From positions 152,295,402 through 152,359,401 of the forward strand of contig CM076854.1 in the NCBI GenBank assembly GCA_039519185.1: 64,000 bases of DNA, given 5' to 3'. Under the pieces are notes generated by a model that was not told the DNA's origin, did not search any database, and saw nothing but the letters and a program-made list of their open reading frames with translations. Positions 9,924 through 21,494 of this stretch are shown here, in pieces (the first letter of the stretch is position 1; the number at the start of each line of letters is the position of its first letter). The translations under genes were made by a program, and so were the position numbers. The DNA comes from Astragalus membranaceus (lineage: Eukaryota; Streptophyta; Magnoliopsida; Fabales; Fabaceae).

Positions 9924-11708
9924 TTCCTGCTAGCTTAGGTGCTTGTGGGGCATCTCCCCCTAGAGAATCTTAGACGAATTACCCAATTGGGTCGTAGTGT
10001 ATGAACTTGATGTATCCTTTTCGTTAGTTTTAGGACGTGATTAGACGCCCTCTCAAATTCTTCATAAAAGGTGGGGGAAGTGTGTGTCAATAATGCTTGG
10101 CTAACTGAGTTTTAATAATAATTCAATTATTGAGGAAAAAAGTATCAGCAACCAAAGAGAGGGAATAATTGGTACCCATCTATCAAAAAAAGATAAGTGG
10201 TTATAAAATTGCAATTAAGATTTAAGAAATGTCACAACTATGAATATATATCATTGTGATATCATTCAACAATGAACCTCCGGTTAAATTACTACACATA
10301 AAAAGGAGAATGACTATAGAAACATGGCAACAATTTGCTAAGTAATATCTAAAATAAAAATGTGTGTGCAAAAGGCAATGCCATTAATAGACCAAGCAAA
10401 ATTGACTTAAAAAGCTACTCTCATATTAAGACATGGATTACATCCTAAATAGTTTATAACTGATCCATACTACCAAAACAACCATTATAAAATTGGATTT
10501 ATGCATTTCAAAGCAGTATATATAACAAAGATTAAGAAAAAAATTGATCAAATAAAATCACATAAAGGATTGGATTGAGACAATTAAATAGCTAATAGTA
10601 CAAACCTATTATCTACCCCCTCCCCCACACTTTATTTTTTATGTTGTAGACAAAGTTACACATGTCTCTAACAATTTTATTGTAATTTTTTTTATATATA
10701 TCGATCCTGCAAGAGGAAGGCATAGAATGCAACTTGTTCTGGTCCTCCAAGCCTTCTACCATACCATTCATACTTTTTTTTACGATGTACTATTGATGTG
10801 TTGTCACACCTTAATTTTAGAATCCGTCTTCTAGGAGCACAAAAAAATATTAGTCATCAACAATATATCTTTTGTAAAAGTAAATGCAAAGAATAAACAA
10901 AAGAACATTACTAAATGAAAGACATATCTTATAGAGCACCCATCCCTAAATTTATCAGAAATTTTTTCAAAACAACCCATTCCTAAGTAGAAATTAAAAA
11001 AGCATGAATGTAATTTTCAACTGTAAGAGGAAAGAACCATCTAATATGAAACCATTAACCATTCAATGAAGACATGCACATATAGTTTACAGAAGAAAAA
11101 AGGAGACCAATAAAAATTGGAGTTTCTAAGAAAGAAGGAAAAAAATTTCAAACTACACTTGGTTGATAGCCTCCACAAATGGCTCACGATAGAAATTGTA
11201 CTTGTGGTATAATTTAAAATCACCCAAAGTAAAAAGCTAAGATAAAGGTAAGCTAACATAACTAAGTTTAGGTAAACATTTTCCCTCACTAAGCAAGAAC
11301 AACTGAAAGTGAAAAATAACATAATATGTATCTAATTATCTAGTCTTTTGTGCCTGCAAGTTTTTAAATTTCCTTTCACGGCTGCAATCCCCAAGCAAGA
11401 ACAACTGGAAGTGAAAAATAATGATAATGCAGCTAAGTTTCAATGGGTGAACAAATGGGTGATAGTAGATTTTTTTTTTGCAACAAAGTAAAAGAAGAAA
11501 AGAGAAAAAGATTATTAACATACCTCTTATAGACATGTTGCAAATGGGTGTTTCAGTTTTATTGCAACAATTAAAATTCACAAAATTCGTAGTGCTGACA
11601 TGGATTCTTTTATCCTAATAGGCCATAAAATTCGTAGTGGTGATGTGAAGCTGCTCTTTGGTTGACAACTCAGATTTTTTGCATTGAGGAACCTATTTAA
11701 ATGTATTA
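9061..11708. other. AT-rich intergenic DNA, no gene seen
   Basis: No frame with recognisable content on either strand. It holds a (TA)n tract at 9886..9920 and many short A/T runs. Small open frames near 11041..11581 have low-complexity, Phe/Leu/Lys-rich translations and no domain. Confidence 0.6.
9886..9920. repeat. (TA)n microsatellite
   Basis: About 17 TA units. Confidence 0.9.
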
Positions 11709-12820
11709 TTACACTACAGGAAATTTGACATATACCAACAGACGTCTATAGCAACGGTAAATAAAATCGTAGGTATAGATTTCCTTTACCTACAAACAAT
11801 TAAAAACCCATGGGTATAGGTTTCCTATACCAACTGATATCAAAACTCATTGGTATATGCATTAGTGACAGACTAATTATTATCGTGGGTATAGACCTAT
11901 TTTAGTTTTTCACATCCATCCGGCATCATTCGCGCTAAATGCTAAATAATTCCCTCTCACTTTTGGTCAAAATAAATAAATTCCCTCTCACCTTCTCAAA
12001 CATAAAAAAAAAAAAAAGAAAACAAAAGGCGTGAAGAGAAAACGAAAACGCAGAGACGGGAGAAACCGAAAACGCAGAGAAGAAGGAAGCTGCCATCGCT
12101 ACCGCCCTGAGCCACCAAAACGAGAACTAGACCATGCCGCTTTCAACTCTCTTTGCGCGTGAGTCTTCTTTCTTGATTATATTCTTCCCTAGTCCTCCTT
12201 CTTTAATCTCAGTTAGGGTTTTTTTAAATCTCAATAGTTCTAATATCAGATCTGTAATTTTCTTGCATTTTACTAATTAGGTTTGTGCCTCTTTAATCTA
12301 GTTTGCTGCATTTCCCCAAATTTTTCTTTTATCTTTTTTCCCTTTTCTACGTTATCAGTTTCCCCCTTTCCTCTGTGTTTATCGAGTCTGCCTGCCCTGA
12401 TGGTGTTGGGTTTGTGATATGGTATGTGTATATTTGGATATTGTTTACCCACGTTATTTCTCTCTTTCTGAATATTTATGTATCCATGAATCATTTCTCT
12501 AGTTAACAATGAAATCTTTTAACCATGAAGGCTCAACTGTGAGCAACTAAGCAGTAAACACACTTGAGTTTCACAATAAGTTGAAGCGTGTATTGCAACA
12601 CATATGGTTTTGTAACTGTTGTCCATTCATTTCATTCTTCCTCATATGATAGAAATAAGTGAGAACCCTTTCTGTTGGCAATAGAGTTTCTTTGACCAAG
12701 CTATGTAGTGTGCATTCTGGAATTTGTTTGCTTATGCCATTGGCTCTATCTCTGTCTGCTCTTTTAATCATATTAATTTGTTTTTCTAGTTGAATTATGA
12801 TAAAAAAAAGTTGATTCCAG

Positions 12821-12896
12821 GGGCATCGACTTAAGTAAATGGAGAGAACTTAGAGAGGAAAAAGGCAAGGTGACTAATTCTGGACCATTTAATCAG
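12821..12896 (+). pseudogene. Possible captured exon, unidentified
   Basis: A 76-base stretch between an AG acceptor and a GTAAAT donor is open in one frame (from 12822) and begins GIDLSKWRELREEKG. I do not recognise the parent gene. It sits inside the CACTA element, upstream of the transporter fragment, and may come from a different gene. It could also be chance. Confidence 0.3.
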
Positions 12897-13678
12897 GTAA
12901 ATTAAACGTCCACATGATCCTTTTGCTAGAATGAATGAATTCCGTTGAACAAAGGTAAAGGCAATGATATTCAGAGAAAGTAGAGGAGAAGTTTGTGAAA
13001 ATGCTGAATGCATTCTTCTTTCATATCATTCTTCTTATGTTATATAGAATTGTAACTCAATACATCACCATATGTAAAATTCAAGATTCTAACAATTGTG
13101 ACAAATTTCATCTTTGAATCTGCAGGAAGCTTGTTTGAGCTAGCAACTTCCTCTTAACAAACCTTTGTTTTGGAAGGCCCATCTGAGGTATTTGATTTCA
13201 GCTTCAAAGAACTGTTTTTGGTTTCTCATGTACATGTAGATAGACAATGATGTTTACAAGTACATTTGTTTTTAATTATAGTAATGACTACATATTGTAT
13301 CGGGATATATATCAAAGATCAAGTATGTCCTAATTAAGTGTGGTGTGTCAGTTTGTGTATTCTTTACTGATTATCAGTTTGTGTTGAAAAGGTTTTGATG
13401 TTGTAATATCACTTTGCCTACTATTTATCAGTTTGTGTATTCTTTACAACTCTATTCTACTTTAAATTTAGATTCACTGTTAAAGACTCGTCATAGATTC
13501 ACTGTTAATTTAGATTCACTAAAGATAATTTGACATTGATGAATTTTTGTGAGAAATGTTAGAAGCCTAGAGGTTTTACTCTACACTTTTACCTTTTTGC
13601 TATTGTAGGTAGCAATTGAATCAGATTAGTAACAGACTTTTTGTTACTTCTTTTTAGTTTCGAGAAAAACAGAAACTT

Positions 13679-13963
13679 TTGGAGAGGTTGGTTATGGTTG
13701 CCGAAACTATGGTGTATTTTCGGTGTGTATTTGCTGCTATTACTTTGATTTTAATAGCTGGTGCTTTGTTGGGGAGGATGAACTTTTATGCTTGGATGTT
13801 GTTTGTGCCTTTATGGCTCACTTTCTCTTACACTTTCACTGCATTTAGTATTTGGTGTCCTAATGGTTTTTTGGCTAAAATGGGGATTATAGATTACTCT
13901 GGTGGATATGTTATCCATTTGTGTTCTGGGGTTGCTGGATTCACAGCTGCTTAATGGGTTGCT
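13679..13963 (+). pseudogene. Captured ammonium transporter (AMT2/AMT3-type) gene fragment
   Basis: An open stretch of 91 codons encodes membrane segments typical of plant ammonium transporters: FAAITLILIAGALLGRMN, then AWMLFVPLWLTFSYT, then the family-specific IDYSGGYVIHL and GVAGFTAA. In the family the next residues are YWVG; here the Tyr codon is TAA and WVA follows in frame, so a point mutation ended the frame. A full transporter has about 480 residues, so this is roughly one fifth, from the middle. It lies inside the CACTA element at 11712..16010, so it is best read as a transduplicated exon. It cannot transport ammonium, but it could make RNA matching the parent gene. Confidence 0.85.
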
Positions 13964-15120
13964 CAATCAATACTTTAATTCTTTAAGTTAACAAAAAACA
14001 GATTTGGTGAAGTTATGCTTTTCTCTTATAACTAACTGTCTAACTTTAAGTGATTTCATTTGTTTCCTAGGATATTCTTCTAATTACAATTTCATGCCAA
14101 TCATCTCAGGTTGGTTTGTTGTCTAATAGATTATTATTTTCATTGAATCTATTATGTTATGCTTGCCTACTGAATTTTTCCATGCTTTTAGAATCTATTA
14201 AGTTATGCAATTAGAATACATTCTGTCATTGTTAACACTTCTGGGGGTTTTCATTCTTCTGGTTTCTACCGGGAATTTTTTAAATTTCTTCTGCTTGGAT
14301 CTATAGTTATGACATTGACAGATGCATAGTTAATGATGATTTATTAAATTTGAGAATGGATATCTGTTAAATATATTTGAGATGACAGATGCATAGTTAA
14401 TGATGATTAATGCAGCCTCTAAATTTGATAGTTCCATTTTAGTTTATTGGTTTATGTAGCAGTTTCTTATGTGTAAAAATGTCTAAAATGACTGATTTTG
14501 GTAGTTTATAATTCTATATTTGTAGGGAACTACCTTTGTCCTCACACTGGTTCTTTTTTTCTTCCTTCTCATGAGATGGGAGACTTCTGGTCTGTCTATC
14601 TTCTTCTTTTGCATTGTTTTTTCATTCATGTTATAAGTTGTTAGAGTATATGCAGTCTATATAATAAATCATGTCTTGTATTGTGTATTTATTAGTAGGC
14701 TGCGGCTCTGTGCATACATGCTTTGATGCCACTGATAGGAGAATTGAGGTTTGGATTTCAGAGCATCTACTTTAATAGGAGTGTTGCTGGTGGATTTCAG
14801 AGCATCTAATTAAATAATGAAGGACACAATCAGCTCTGTTATATGTTTGTTGGTTGCTGGTGTATTTTTCTACTGAATAAGATTGCTGTCTAGTAGGTGT
14901 TGGTCTTTATTTTGGCATAGTTGGTTCTGGTGTGGTTAGAAGGTAGTTCACTTTATAGGTGCTGATGGTTTTTTTTCTTTGGTTTAATTTTCTTATCACG
15001 CAAATCAGCCATGGTTGATTTCTTTGTTCAACTCTAAACAAGCTTTATAACGATTTAATATTTTACTTATTCCCATGATTGATTTCTTTGTGTAGCAAAA
15101 CTCTTTTCATCTTGAAGTAG

Positions 15121-15390
15121 CTTAGACATAAGGCTCAGCTTCGGAATGAAGCAAATGAGGTTGTGAAGAAACAAGAAATTGAGATTCAGGAACAACAGAG
15201 AGCTGATCGAGAAAGATAAGAAGAACTTCGAGTTTTCTTGGTTGAGAGGGAAGTTGAACGAGAAATGGGGTGGTTGTTAGCACAGGAGGAACTAAAGAAG
15301 CTGGGTGGGGCTTGGAGGCATGCACGAAACACTTCAGGAAGGGTAAAGAAGCTTCTCGATGAAAATGGTCTTCTTAGAGAAAATATATAG
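15121..15390 (+). pseudogene. Charged, coiled-coil-like fragment of unknown origin
   Basis: The plus strand is open from 15121 to a TAG at 15388..15390 except for one internal TAA (15217..15219). The translation is rich in Glu, Gln, Lys and Arg (RNEANEVVKKQEIEIQEQQR, later LLAQEELKKLGGAWRHARN), as in a helical coiled coil. I cannot assign a family. It lies near the right end of the CACTA element and may be a second captured gene piece or a decayed transposon protein. Confidence 0.4.
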
Positions 15391-16013
15391 AACCCAATTG
15401 TGGTTAATTTGGCTGAATAAGGAATTCATGTTGTTTGTGTTTATGTATTAATTTGTCTTTTAATAGATATGGTGGATTTGGCTGATTATAGAACCCTATG
15501 GTCTGTAGGAAGCTTGTCTTTTAATAGACTTGATGTTAATTTACAATATGTTGGCATGATTGTAAGACTTGAGATTAATTTTTAATATGATTTGAGTTTT
15601 ATTTTCTTTTATTGTATCATAAATATATTTATTTATTTCATATTTAGTTTTTAACTAATTATATAAGTGTTAATGACAAGAGGAGTCACTAAAATGGGGG
15701 GTATGGCAAATTAGAAGGCTTCACGAAAACCTATACCAACGGAAGTTCAGCTGTGGGTATAGAGAAATTAAGAGTGTTGTTAAAACCTATACCAACAGAA
15801 AGGTAACCATGGGTATAGCTCTGAGGTTTTGTCCAACGGTAAGAAAAACCGTCACTGTAGGCTATAGCAACGCCATTTTTCCGTGGGTATAGCCAAATAA
15901 AGACCACGGAAAAATTGTCCGTCGGTATAGGTTTTTGGTGCTATACCCACGGTTTTTAACCCTTTACCCACGGATTTTTGCCGTCACTATATGTCAATTT
16001 TCTTGTAGTGTTA

Positions 16014-16318
16014 ATAGATTGTGGACATAACATGTTTGAAAATTTCTATCTTATAGTTTTTAAAGGTTAAATTGTGTTTTGGGCACTTCTATTGCCCTTT
16101 GTTAGGAATTTAATGTGTTCCGTAGTATGCATGAATTGTAACAGGAATTATTGTGTTTGATGATATTATTCATGTTGTGAGCATTAGTTGCAGATTAGTG
16201 AAATGTAACGGTAGAATTTCGAAACCAAGAAACACAAAAGACAAGCAAGTTTCTCTTTCTAGCAAGTGGTCCTCAAATTAGCTTGGCAGACTCTTTTAAG
16301 GAAAACGGACTGACATAA
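16014..16318. other. Short spacer, no gene seen
   Basis: AT-rich DNA between the CACTA element and the next inverted-repeat element. Nothing recognisable. Confidence 0.5.
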
Positions 16319-16324
16319 AACAAT

Positions 16325-17107
16325 TGGCCCATGCTTTTCCCACATCCCTTCCTACTCACCCCACACCCCTTAACCCTACGAAATGACCAAAAGGCCATTA
16401 ATGAAACGCGCATTTTTCGCCAATTCGGTTGTGGGCAACCGAAGGTGTATTTTTTGGCACACACCATTTTATTCAATTTTTAGAGGGTTCGGGGCACCCC
16501 CACCGAACACCCCCCTTAACAGAAAGAGATTAGAAACCTTAATCGTTTGTGGCATCCGTGGGAAAGAGAAGCAGTTGAATATTTTAGTTTAAGTGATCTA
16601 TGGAATTGCTTCCATGAGAAGAGTGTTCAATGGAGAGACACTTGTACAACCGATTCTTACAGCGAAGAGAGTGAATGTGATAAACTATGGAGGTGAGATG
16701 GAAGTTCATCAGAAGAGGGAATATTTGAACAAGATTGTCTCACGGATAGTCAATCAGTTAGAAGATTGGTTAAATACATTCATTATTGATAGTCAATCCG
16801 TTAGAAGATTGGTTAAATACATTCATTTTGAGATTCAGGTGTGTTTGGTTGATGTCAACCGAACAGTATCAAGTGTGTTCGGTTGATGTCAACCGAACAG
16901 TTTCGGATCCCCTTCCCTGATCGAACAAAGCTGAACAACACCCCCTTGTTATTTTTTATAACGTTCGGTTGGCCTTAGCCGAATATATTCGGTTGGCCTC
17001 AACTGAATCACACGTAAACATATCCTCTACTTAAGGGTATTTTTGGAATATCTGGAGTTAAGGGGTGTGTGGTGAGTAGGAGGGGATGTGGGAAAAGTCA
17101 TGGCCAA
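16325..17107. mobile_element. Inverted-repeat element with TTCGGTTG dyads
   Basis: Arms of about 48 bp face each other: the left begins TGGCCCATGCTTTTCCCACA, the right ends with the complement of a TGGCCATGACTTTTCCCACA-like arm. The direct repeat AACAAT flanks them (16319..16324 and 17108..17113). Inside are several copies of TTCGGTTG facing CAACCGAA, for example around 16870..16900 and 16963..17005, and a 43-bp tandem duplication. No transposase is present. Related C-rich ends recur near 25980..26080 and 29805..30352, so this is a family. Superfamily unknown; MULE-like is possible. Confidence 0.65.
16745..16828. repeat. Two tandem copies of a 43-bp unit
   Basis: GATAGTCAATC, one variable base, GTTAGAAGATTGG and the following TTAAATACATTCAT occur twice, starting at 16745 and 16788, with only a few differences. 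Confidence 0.85.
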
Positions 17108-17113
17108 ACAATT

Positions 17114-18179
17114 TCTATTGGATTAAAAGCCTTTTTAATTTTAAGGTCCAAAGAGAAAGAAAAACAAGGATTTTACCCTAAAAAGAGAGGCCATTCATTC
17201 ACACCCTCCATCCACGAAACCTCAGTAGCCACCATTACCCCATCTTCATCCATTCCCGCTTCATCACCATTTTTTGTGCTAGAACTCCATTTTTGGAGCT
17301 TATACTCTACAAATTGCATTGTTCTTGCTACTGATGCAACACCGGACAAAAGATGGAAGTGTTGTCGATTGTTCAAGGGATCTCACTACACTTATTTTAT
17401 TATTTCTTTATTTTGAGCTCTCACTGTAAGCAAATGTAATGACTCTATTTTGGTGTTTAAGCTACTGATGTATCTTGGAACCAAATAATTAATGTTGTGA
17501 AATCTGCTACAGTGTCATTATTTTTGTGTGTTTTAATGCTATATATTCTTGCTAAACTTGGTCATTTTAGTTCAGATAGTGTGGGTTAATTACCGGAAAG
17601 GATTCACTGATTTCACAAGATAAAGTAGTAGTTTAGGTGCTAAGAATATTAACTAACTTGGTAATCTAATGCTACACCAAAACCATTACGTGGTTTAACT
17701 TCAACCTACATTTTCCGATTATAGGTATGAATCATACTTTGAAAGTAAAAACAAATTGACATCTACCTATAGTTGTCGTCTATCACTAAAAAAATGCACC
17801 AACATTTATTAAAGTAAAGGCTTAAATATATGGTTGGTCTCTGCAAATATCATCATTATCCAGTTTAGTCCCTGTAAAAAAAAAGGTTTTAAAAAGGCTC
17901 CTGCAAAAACAAAACACTTCGAGTTTAGTCTCTCTGTTAACTTTTCATCCAAAAAAAGGTGACGTGACAAACGGAGATGACGTCAGTATGACATCAGCAA
18001 TGGCGTCACTGTCATGTGTCAACAGCTTATTGGACCATTGTGCCACGTGGCACTGGCACGCCACGTCACCACCTCATGTCATCACTAAAAAATTACTTTA
18101 AAAAATTAATCTTGAAGACTTTTTTAAAGCTATCATTAGAGAGGATGATAAAATGTTACTTTAATTTTACACATGACTC
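17114..18179. other. Repeat-derived spacer, no gene seen
   Basis: From about 17817 it contains a half-copy of a common plant repeat type (GGCTTAAATATA, then TTTAGTCCCTG) with GTCACGTCA-rich DNA beyond. The matching second half is not seen before the Harbinger insertion. Small frames at 17069..17416 have no recognisable content. Confidence 0.5.
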
Positions 18180-18669
18180 TTAGACTATCTACAATGGTTC
18201 CTAAATTCAACACCCTACTTTTCACTTTTTAACACTCCACATCATCTTCTCTCTCTTCCACCTAATAATTCAACACTCATTCAACTTTTACTCACTACAA
18301 TGGTTTTGTTTAATAAAATTCAACACCCTACCCCACCACTTTTATTTCATATTCTTATTTTCTTTTATGTTTTTGTTTTTGTGATTACATATTAATAAAA
18401 ATTATCGATTGAAATTAAATTAAAATAATTAACAGTTAAATAAGTAATTTTAATTTTTTTTAACTTAATAATTTATTTTTCTAATTTTATATTCTTAATT
18501 AATATTTTTCTTGCAAGTAATAAAGACGAGATATAAGGATAGTCATTATTAAAACAATTAAAATTACAAAAAACTTAAAATGCAATACAATACACTAAGC
18601 ACACAACATACATAAACGAAACACACATAACTTAATTAGTACAATAGACTCGACTTAGAAACAATCTAT

Positions 18670-19965
18670 TTAATCACGAAACATTCCGAACTTTGCCCAT
18701 ATGTGTTTGACTAGATCTGCTTGCAATTCGTGATGTACATTTGAATCACGCATCACAGATCTAGCACGCACATGATTCGCAAATGCAGGTAGCACCTCGG
18801 TTGAGAATGGCTCCGGTGTACTAGACCCACTTGCCTCAGATTGATCATAATCTGTCCAATGTTGAGCATATGTATCTCGTTCATCCTCAACAATCATATT
18901 ATGCAATATGATACATGACCTCATGATGAGAGCCAAATCGGCTATGTCCCACAAACGGGCTGGTTCGCGAATGATTTTAAATCGCGCCTGCAACACCCCA
19001 AATGCACGTTCGATGTCCTTTCGACATCCCTCTTGATATTTTGCAAATAACTTATCTGGTTCACTTTGAGGAAGTCTAATTGATTTGACGAAAGTCGGAT
19101 AAGAAGGGTAGATACCGTCAGCAAGATAGTATGCCATATTATACGGACGTTGATTCACAAAGAATTTCACTCTTGGAGTATTTCCCTGTTCAACATCATC
19201 GAACACGGGTGAACGGTCTAGAACGTTTATATCGTTCAGTGTGCCTGGACATCCAAAAAAGGCATGCCAAATCCATAAATCATAAGTTGCAACTGCTTCA
19301 AGAATAACAGTAGTGGTTACCTTATCTCCCTGAGTATATTGACCTTCCCATGCTGTAGGACAATTTTTCCATTCCCAGTGCATGCAATCAATACTCCCAA
19401 TCATCCCCGGGAACCCCCGCATCTCACTAACATGTAGTATTCTTTGCAAGTCATCTTGAGTTGGGGATCTAAGATACACTGGCTCATACAATTGTATGAT
19501 TCCTTTACAGAATCTACGCAAGCACTCCAATGTTGTAGTACATCCTATTTTGATGTATTCATCGACCGCATCGGCCGCCACACCATATGCTAACATTCGC
19601 ATGGCCGTGGTACATTTTGCTAATGGAGATATACCTTTTTTTTTGGTTGCGTCAACTCTTTGGGTGAAGTAGTTGTCATTGCTAGATAGGTCCCCAACGA
19701 TCCGAAGGAACACATGTTTCCGCATTCGGAATCGCCGACGAAACATTGCATCGTTATATGTAGGTTGATCTGCAAAGTAGTCGTCAATCAGTCTTTGGTT
19801 TGCCTCTGCATGATCTCTATTGAGATATTTTCTCTTGCCACGAGGTGTATATTCTCCCTCTATTTGGTTTCGTCGCTCCCTGAACCGGTTGACGATATAC
19901 CTCTCTTCGATTTCAGATTGCTTTTTGTAAGCTTCAATATCAAAAGGAAATTCTGAAGGATCCAT
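18670..19965 (-). CDS. Harbinger transposase (HARBI1-like DDE nuclease)
   Basis: 431 aa from ATG at 19963..19965, uninterrupted and of normal length. The N-terminal third is a basic helical region (FRRRFRMRKHVFLRIVGDL) typical of plant HARBI1-like proteins. The DDE nuclease domain follows, with catalytic residues visible as D193 in GSIDCMHWEWKN, D283 in LADGIYP and E319 in RKDIERAFGVLQARF. It would cut the element ends and join them to TWA targets in the nucleus, together with the ORF2 protein. It ends FGMFRD, the sequence whose coding DNA also survives in the deleted copy at about 1090..1155. Plant genomes also contain domesticated HARBI1 genes, but the flanking TIRs and TSD make this one a transposon gene. 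Confidence 0.95.
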   Translation of the reverse strand: MDPSEFPFDIEAYKKQSEIEERYIVNRFRERRNQIEGEYTPRGKRKYLNRDHAEANQRLIDDYFADQPTYNDAMFRRRFRMRKHVFLRIVGDLSSNDNYFTQRVDATKKKGISPLAKCTTAMRMLAYGVAADAVDEYIKIGCTTTLECLRRFCKGIIQLYEPVYLRSPTQDDLQRILHVSEMRGFPGMIGSIDCMHWEWKNCPTAWEGQYTQGDKVTTTVILEAVATYDLWIWHAFFGCPGTLNDINVLDRSPVFDDVEQGNTPRVKFFVNQRPYNMAYYLADGIYPSYPTFVKSIRLPQSEPDKLFAKYQEGCRKDIERAFGVLQARFKIIREPARLWDIADLALIMRSCIILHNMIVEDERDTYAQHWTDYDQSEASGSSTPEPFSTEVLPAFANHVRARSVMRDSNVHHELQADLVKHIWAKFGMFRD

Positions 19966-20214
19966 TGATATTTTTTGGTAATATGAGATTTTTAGGTTGA
20001 TACATCAATGGAAAAATGAGGGTCCATTTATAAGAAATTGAGTGGGTGAAATGGACGGACTCCAAACAAATAATGCAATGGAGTTAAATAATAGATATAG
20101 ATAGAAATCAGATTGAGTGGTTGAAATGGACGGACTCCAAACAAATTATGCAATGAAGTTAAATAATAGATAAGGGATAAAGTGACAAAATATGACTTGA
20201 CTTAGCTTCGTAAA

Positions 20215-20985
20215 CTAATTTCCAAACAGATCGCGACCCAACTGTTCCAACATCTCTTTGCTCCGGTCATCGAGATGCTCCTTTGAACTTAGCTTCATAA
20301 ACATCTTCATCTTCTTAGCCTTAGTCCTTTCTTCATACAATTGGTTAGCTTCCTTTTGCGCCATGGCTATTTTCTCCAATCGTTCCAACTCTTGCTCCTT
20401 AAATTGTTTGAATTCATTCCACTCTTCATTGACCGATTCCAAGGCTGCGCCCTTGCCTTTCTTCTTACCCTTTTTTTTAGCAGCATCCCTCCCCATTGGG
20501 CGAGCACTAGATCCTACGGAGTTGGAATCACTTGCATCACTCTCGCGGGCTCTCTTAGATCCACTACTTTCAGAGCCAGTATTTCCTCCTATCTGACTAC
20601 CATAACGTGGTTGATCACGGACAGCGAGCCATTTGGGGCTTTTCCGGCGAGCAGGAGTTGAATCCTCTGCATTTGGAGTGGCTTCATGACCACCGCTCAT
20701 TCCACCAAGAGCCATTTGTGTAGAAAATTCGGGAAATTCATCAAGTCCAACATTCGGAACAATGGGTACTTGAGATGAATATGACATCATTGCTCCATAA
20801 TATGGATGATAATTTGGATTAGATGAAGGCATGATGAAATTTGGAGGAAATCCATAATTTGGTATATTTTGGGGACCTTGTTGGTTGGAAGATTGATTTG
20901 GAAATCTATAGTTGTTGGGATTTGGGTAGTTGAAAGGGTAATTAGTAGAATTTTGAGTGTTAAAAGGGTTATTGTTGGGATCCAT
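20215..20985 (-). CDS. Harbinger ORF2 protein lacking a SANT/Myb domain
   Basis: 256 aa from MDPNNNPF (ATG 20983..20985); the frame is open a little further upstream. The first 100 residues are Asn/Pro/Tyr-rich. The C-terminal half matches the NAM-associated domain found in Harbinger ORF2 proteins: SGSKRARESDAS, then GRDAAKKKGKKKGKG, then a long charged helix ending ELERLEKIAMAQKEA. Relatives have a trihelix/SANT-like DNA-binding domain between these parts. Here PARRKSPKW runs straight into LAVRDQPRYGSQ, so about 100 residues seem to be lost without a frameshift. If so, the protein could still contact transposase but might not bind the element ends. Confidence 0.8.
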   Translation of the reverse strand: MDPNNNPFNTQNSTNYPFNYPNPNNYRFPNQSSNQQGPQNIPNYGFPPNFIMPSSNPNYHPYYGAMMSYSSQVPIVPNVGLDEFPEFSTQMALGGMSGGHEATPNAEDSTPARRKSPKWLAVRDQPRYGSQIGGNTGSESSGSKRARESDASDSNSVGSSARPMGRDAAKKKGKKKGKGAALESVNEEWNEFKQFKEQELERLEKIAMAQKEANQLYEERTKAKKMKMFMKLSSKEHLDDRSKEMLEQLGRDLFGN

Positions 20986-21100
20986 TTCACTAACAAGATG
21001 TTTAATTAGAGCTACAAACAAGAGTTGAAAGAAGGCTAAATAGAAAAATTAGAGGAAAAATGTCGAATTTTTTTGTGTCCAAATCAAATGAACCAAGTCT

Positions 21101-21110
21101 CTATTTATAG
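21101..21110 (-). promoter_or_regulatory. Putative TATA box for Harbinger ORF2
   Basis: CTATAAATAG on the minus strand, about 115 bases before the ORF2 ATG. The same box is kept in the deleted copy near 1025..1034 on the plus strand. Confidence 0.55.
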
Positions 21111-21494
21111 AGAAAAAAAATGATGAATTTTGGTGAAAAATAAATAAATAAATTGATTTACTATAAAATAATTGACCCCAAATAATTAGGATGAGATAAA
21201 AATCTCAAAAATCTCAACAGTCAATCAGAATCTCACACGCAGCCTTTTTTATTTCTCTCTCTTGCTTCCCTCATCTCCCACGCGCTCCCACTCCTCATGC
21301 ACTTCACCTCCACCACTTCAACCAATCAGAGCGCGCCACCGCATCCCCCACTCTTCCGCGCGGACCCCACCATTTACCCTTTCAACCCGTTGAATTTAAA
21401 ATCCACTTCAACTTCAACACCCTATTCAACAACACCATTAAACCAATTAAACTATTGAATAAAAAATTCAACACCCTCATTGTACATAGTCTTA

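Larger units (their letters stand above)
11712..16010. mobile_element. Non-autonomous CACTA transposon carrying host gene fragments
   Basis: The left end reads CACTACAGGAAATTTGACA and the right end is the complement of CACTACAAGAAAATTGACA, giving near-perfect inverted repeats of about 23 bp. A 3-bp duplication TTA flanks it (11709..11711 and 16011..16013). Both ends are crowded with short subterminal units in both orientations, of the type GTGGGTATAG and CTATACCAAC, as expected for CACTA transposase binding. No TNP2 or TNPA-like frame is present, so it depends on another element. Inside are exon-like pieces, of which the ammonium transporter fragment at 13679..13963 is clear. Confidence 0.9.
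18183..21491 (-). mobile_element. PIF/Harbinger DNA transposon with both ORFs
   Basis: 3309 bp, ending in GACTATCTACAATGG and the complement of GACTATGTACAATGAGGG, with a perfect 3-bp duplication TTA (18180..18182 and 21492..21494). It carries the transposase at 18670..19965 and the second Harbinger protein at 20215..20985, both on the minus strand. Internal DNA near both ends repeats the motif TTCAACACCC. It is the larger relative of the deleted copy at 640..1558. The transposase looks intact, but ORF2 seems to lack its DNA-binding domain. Confidence 0.93.
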
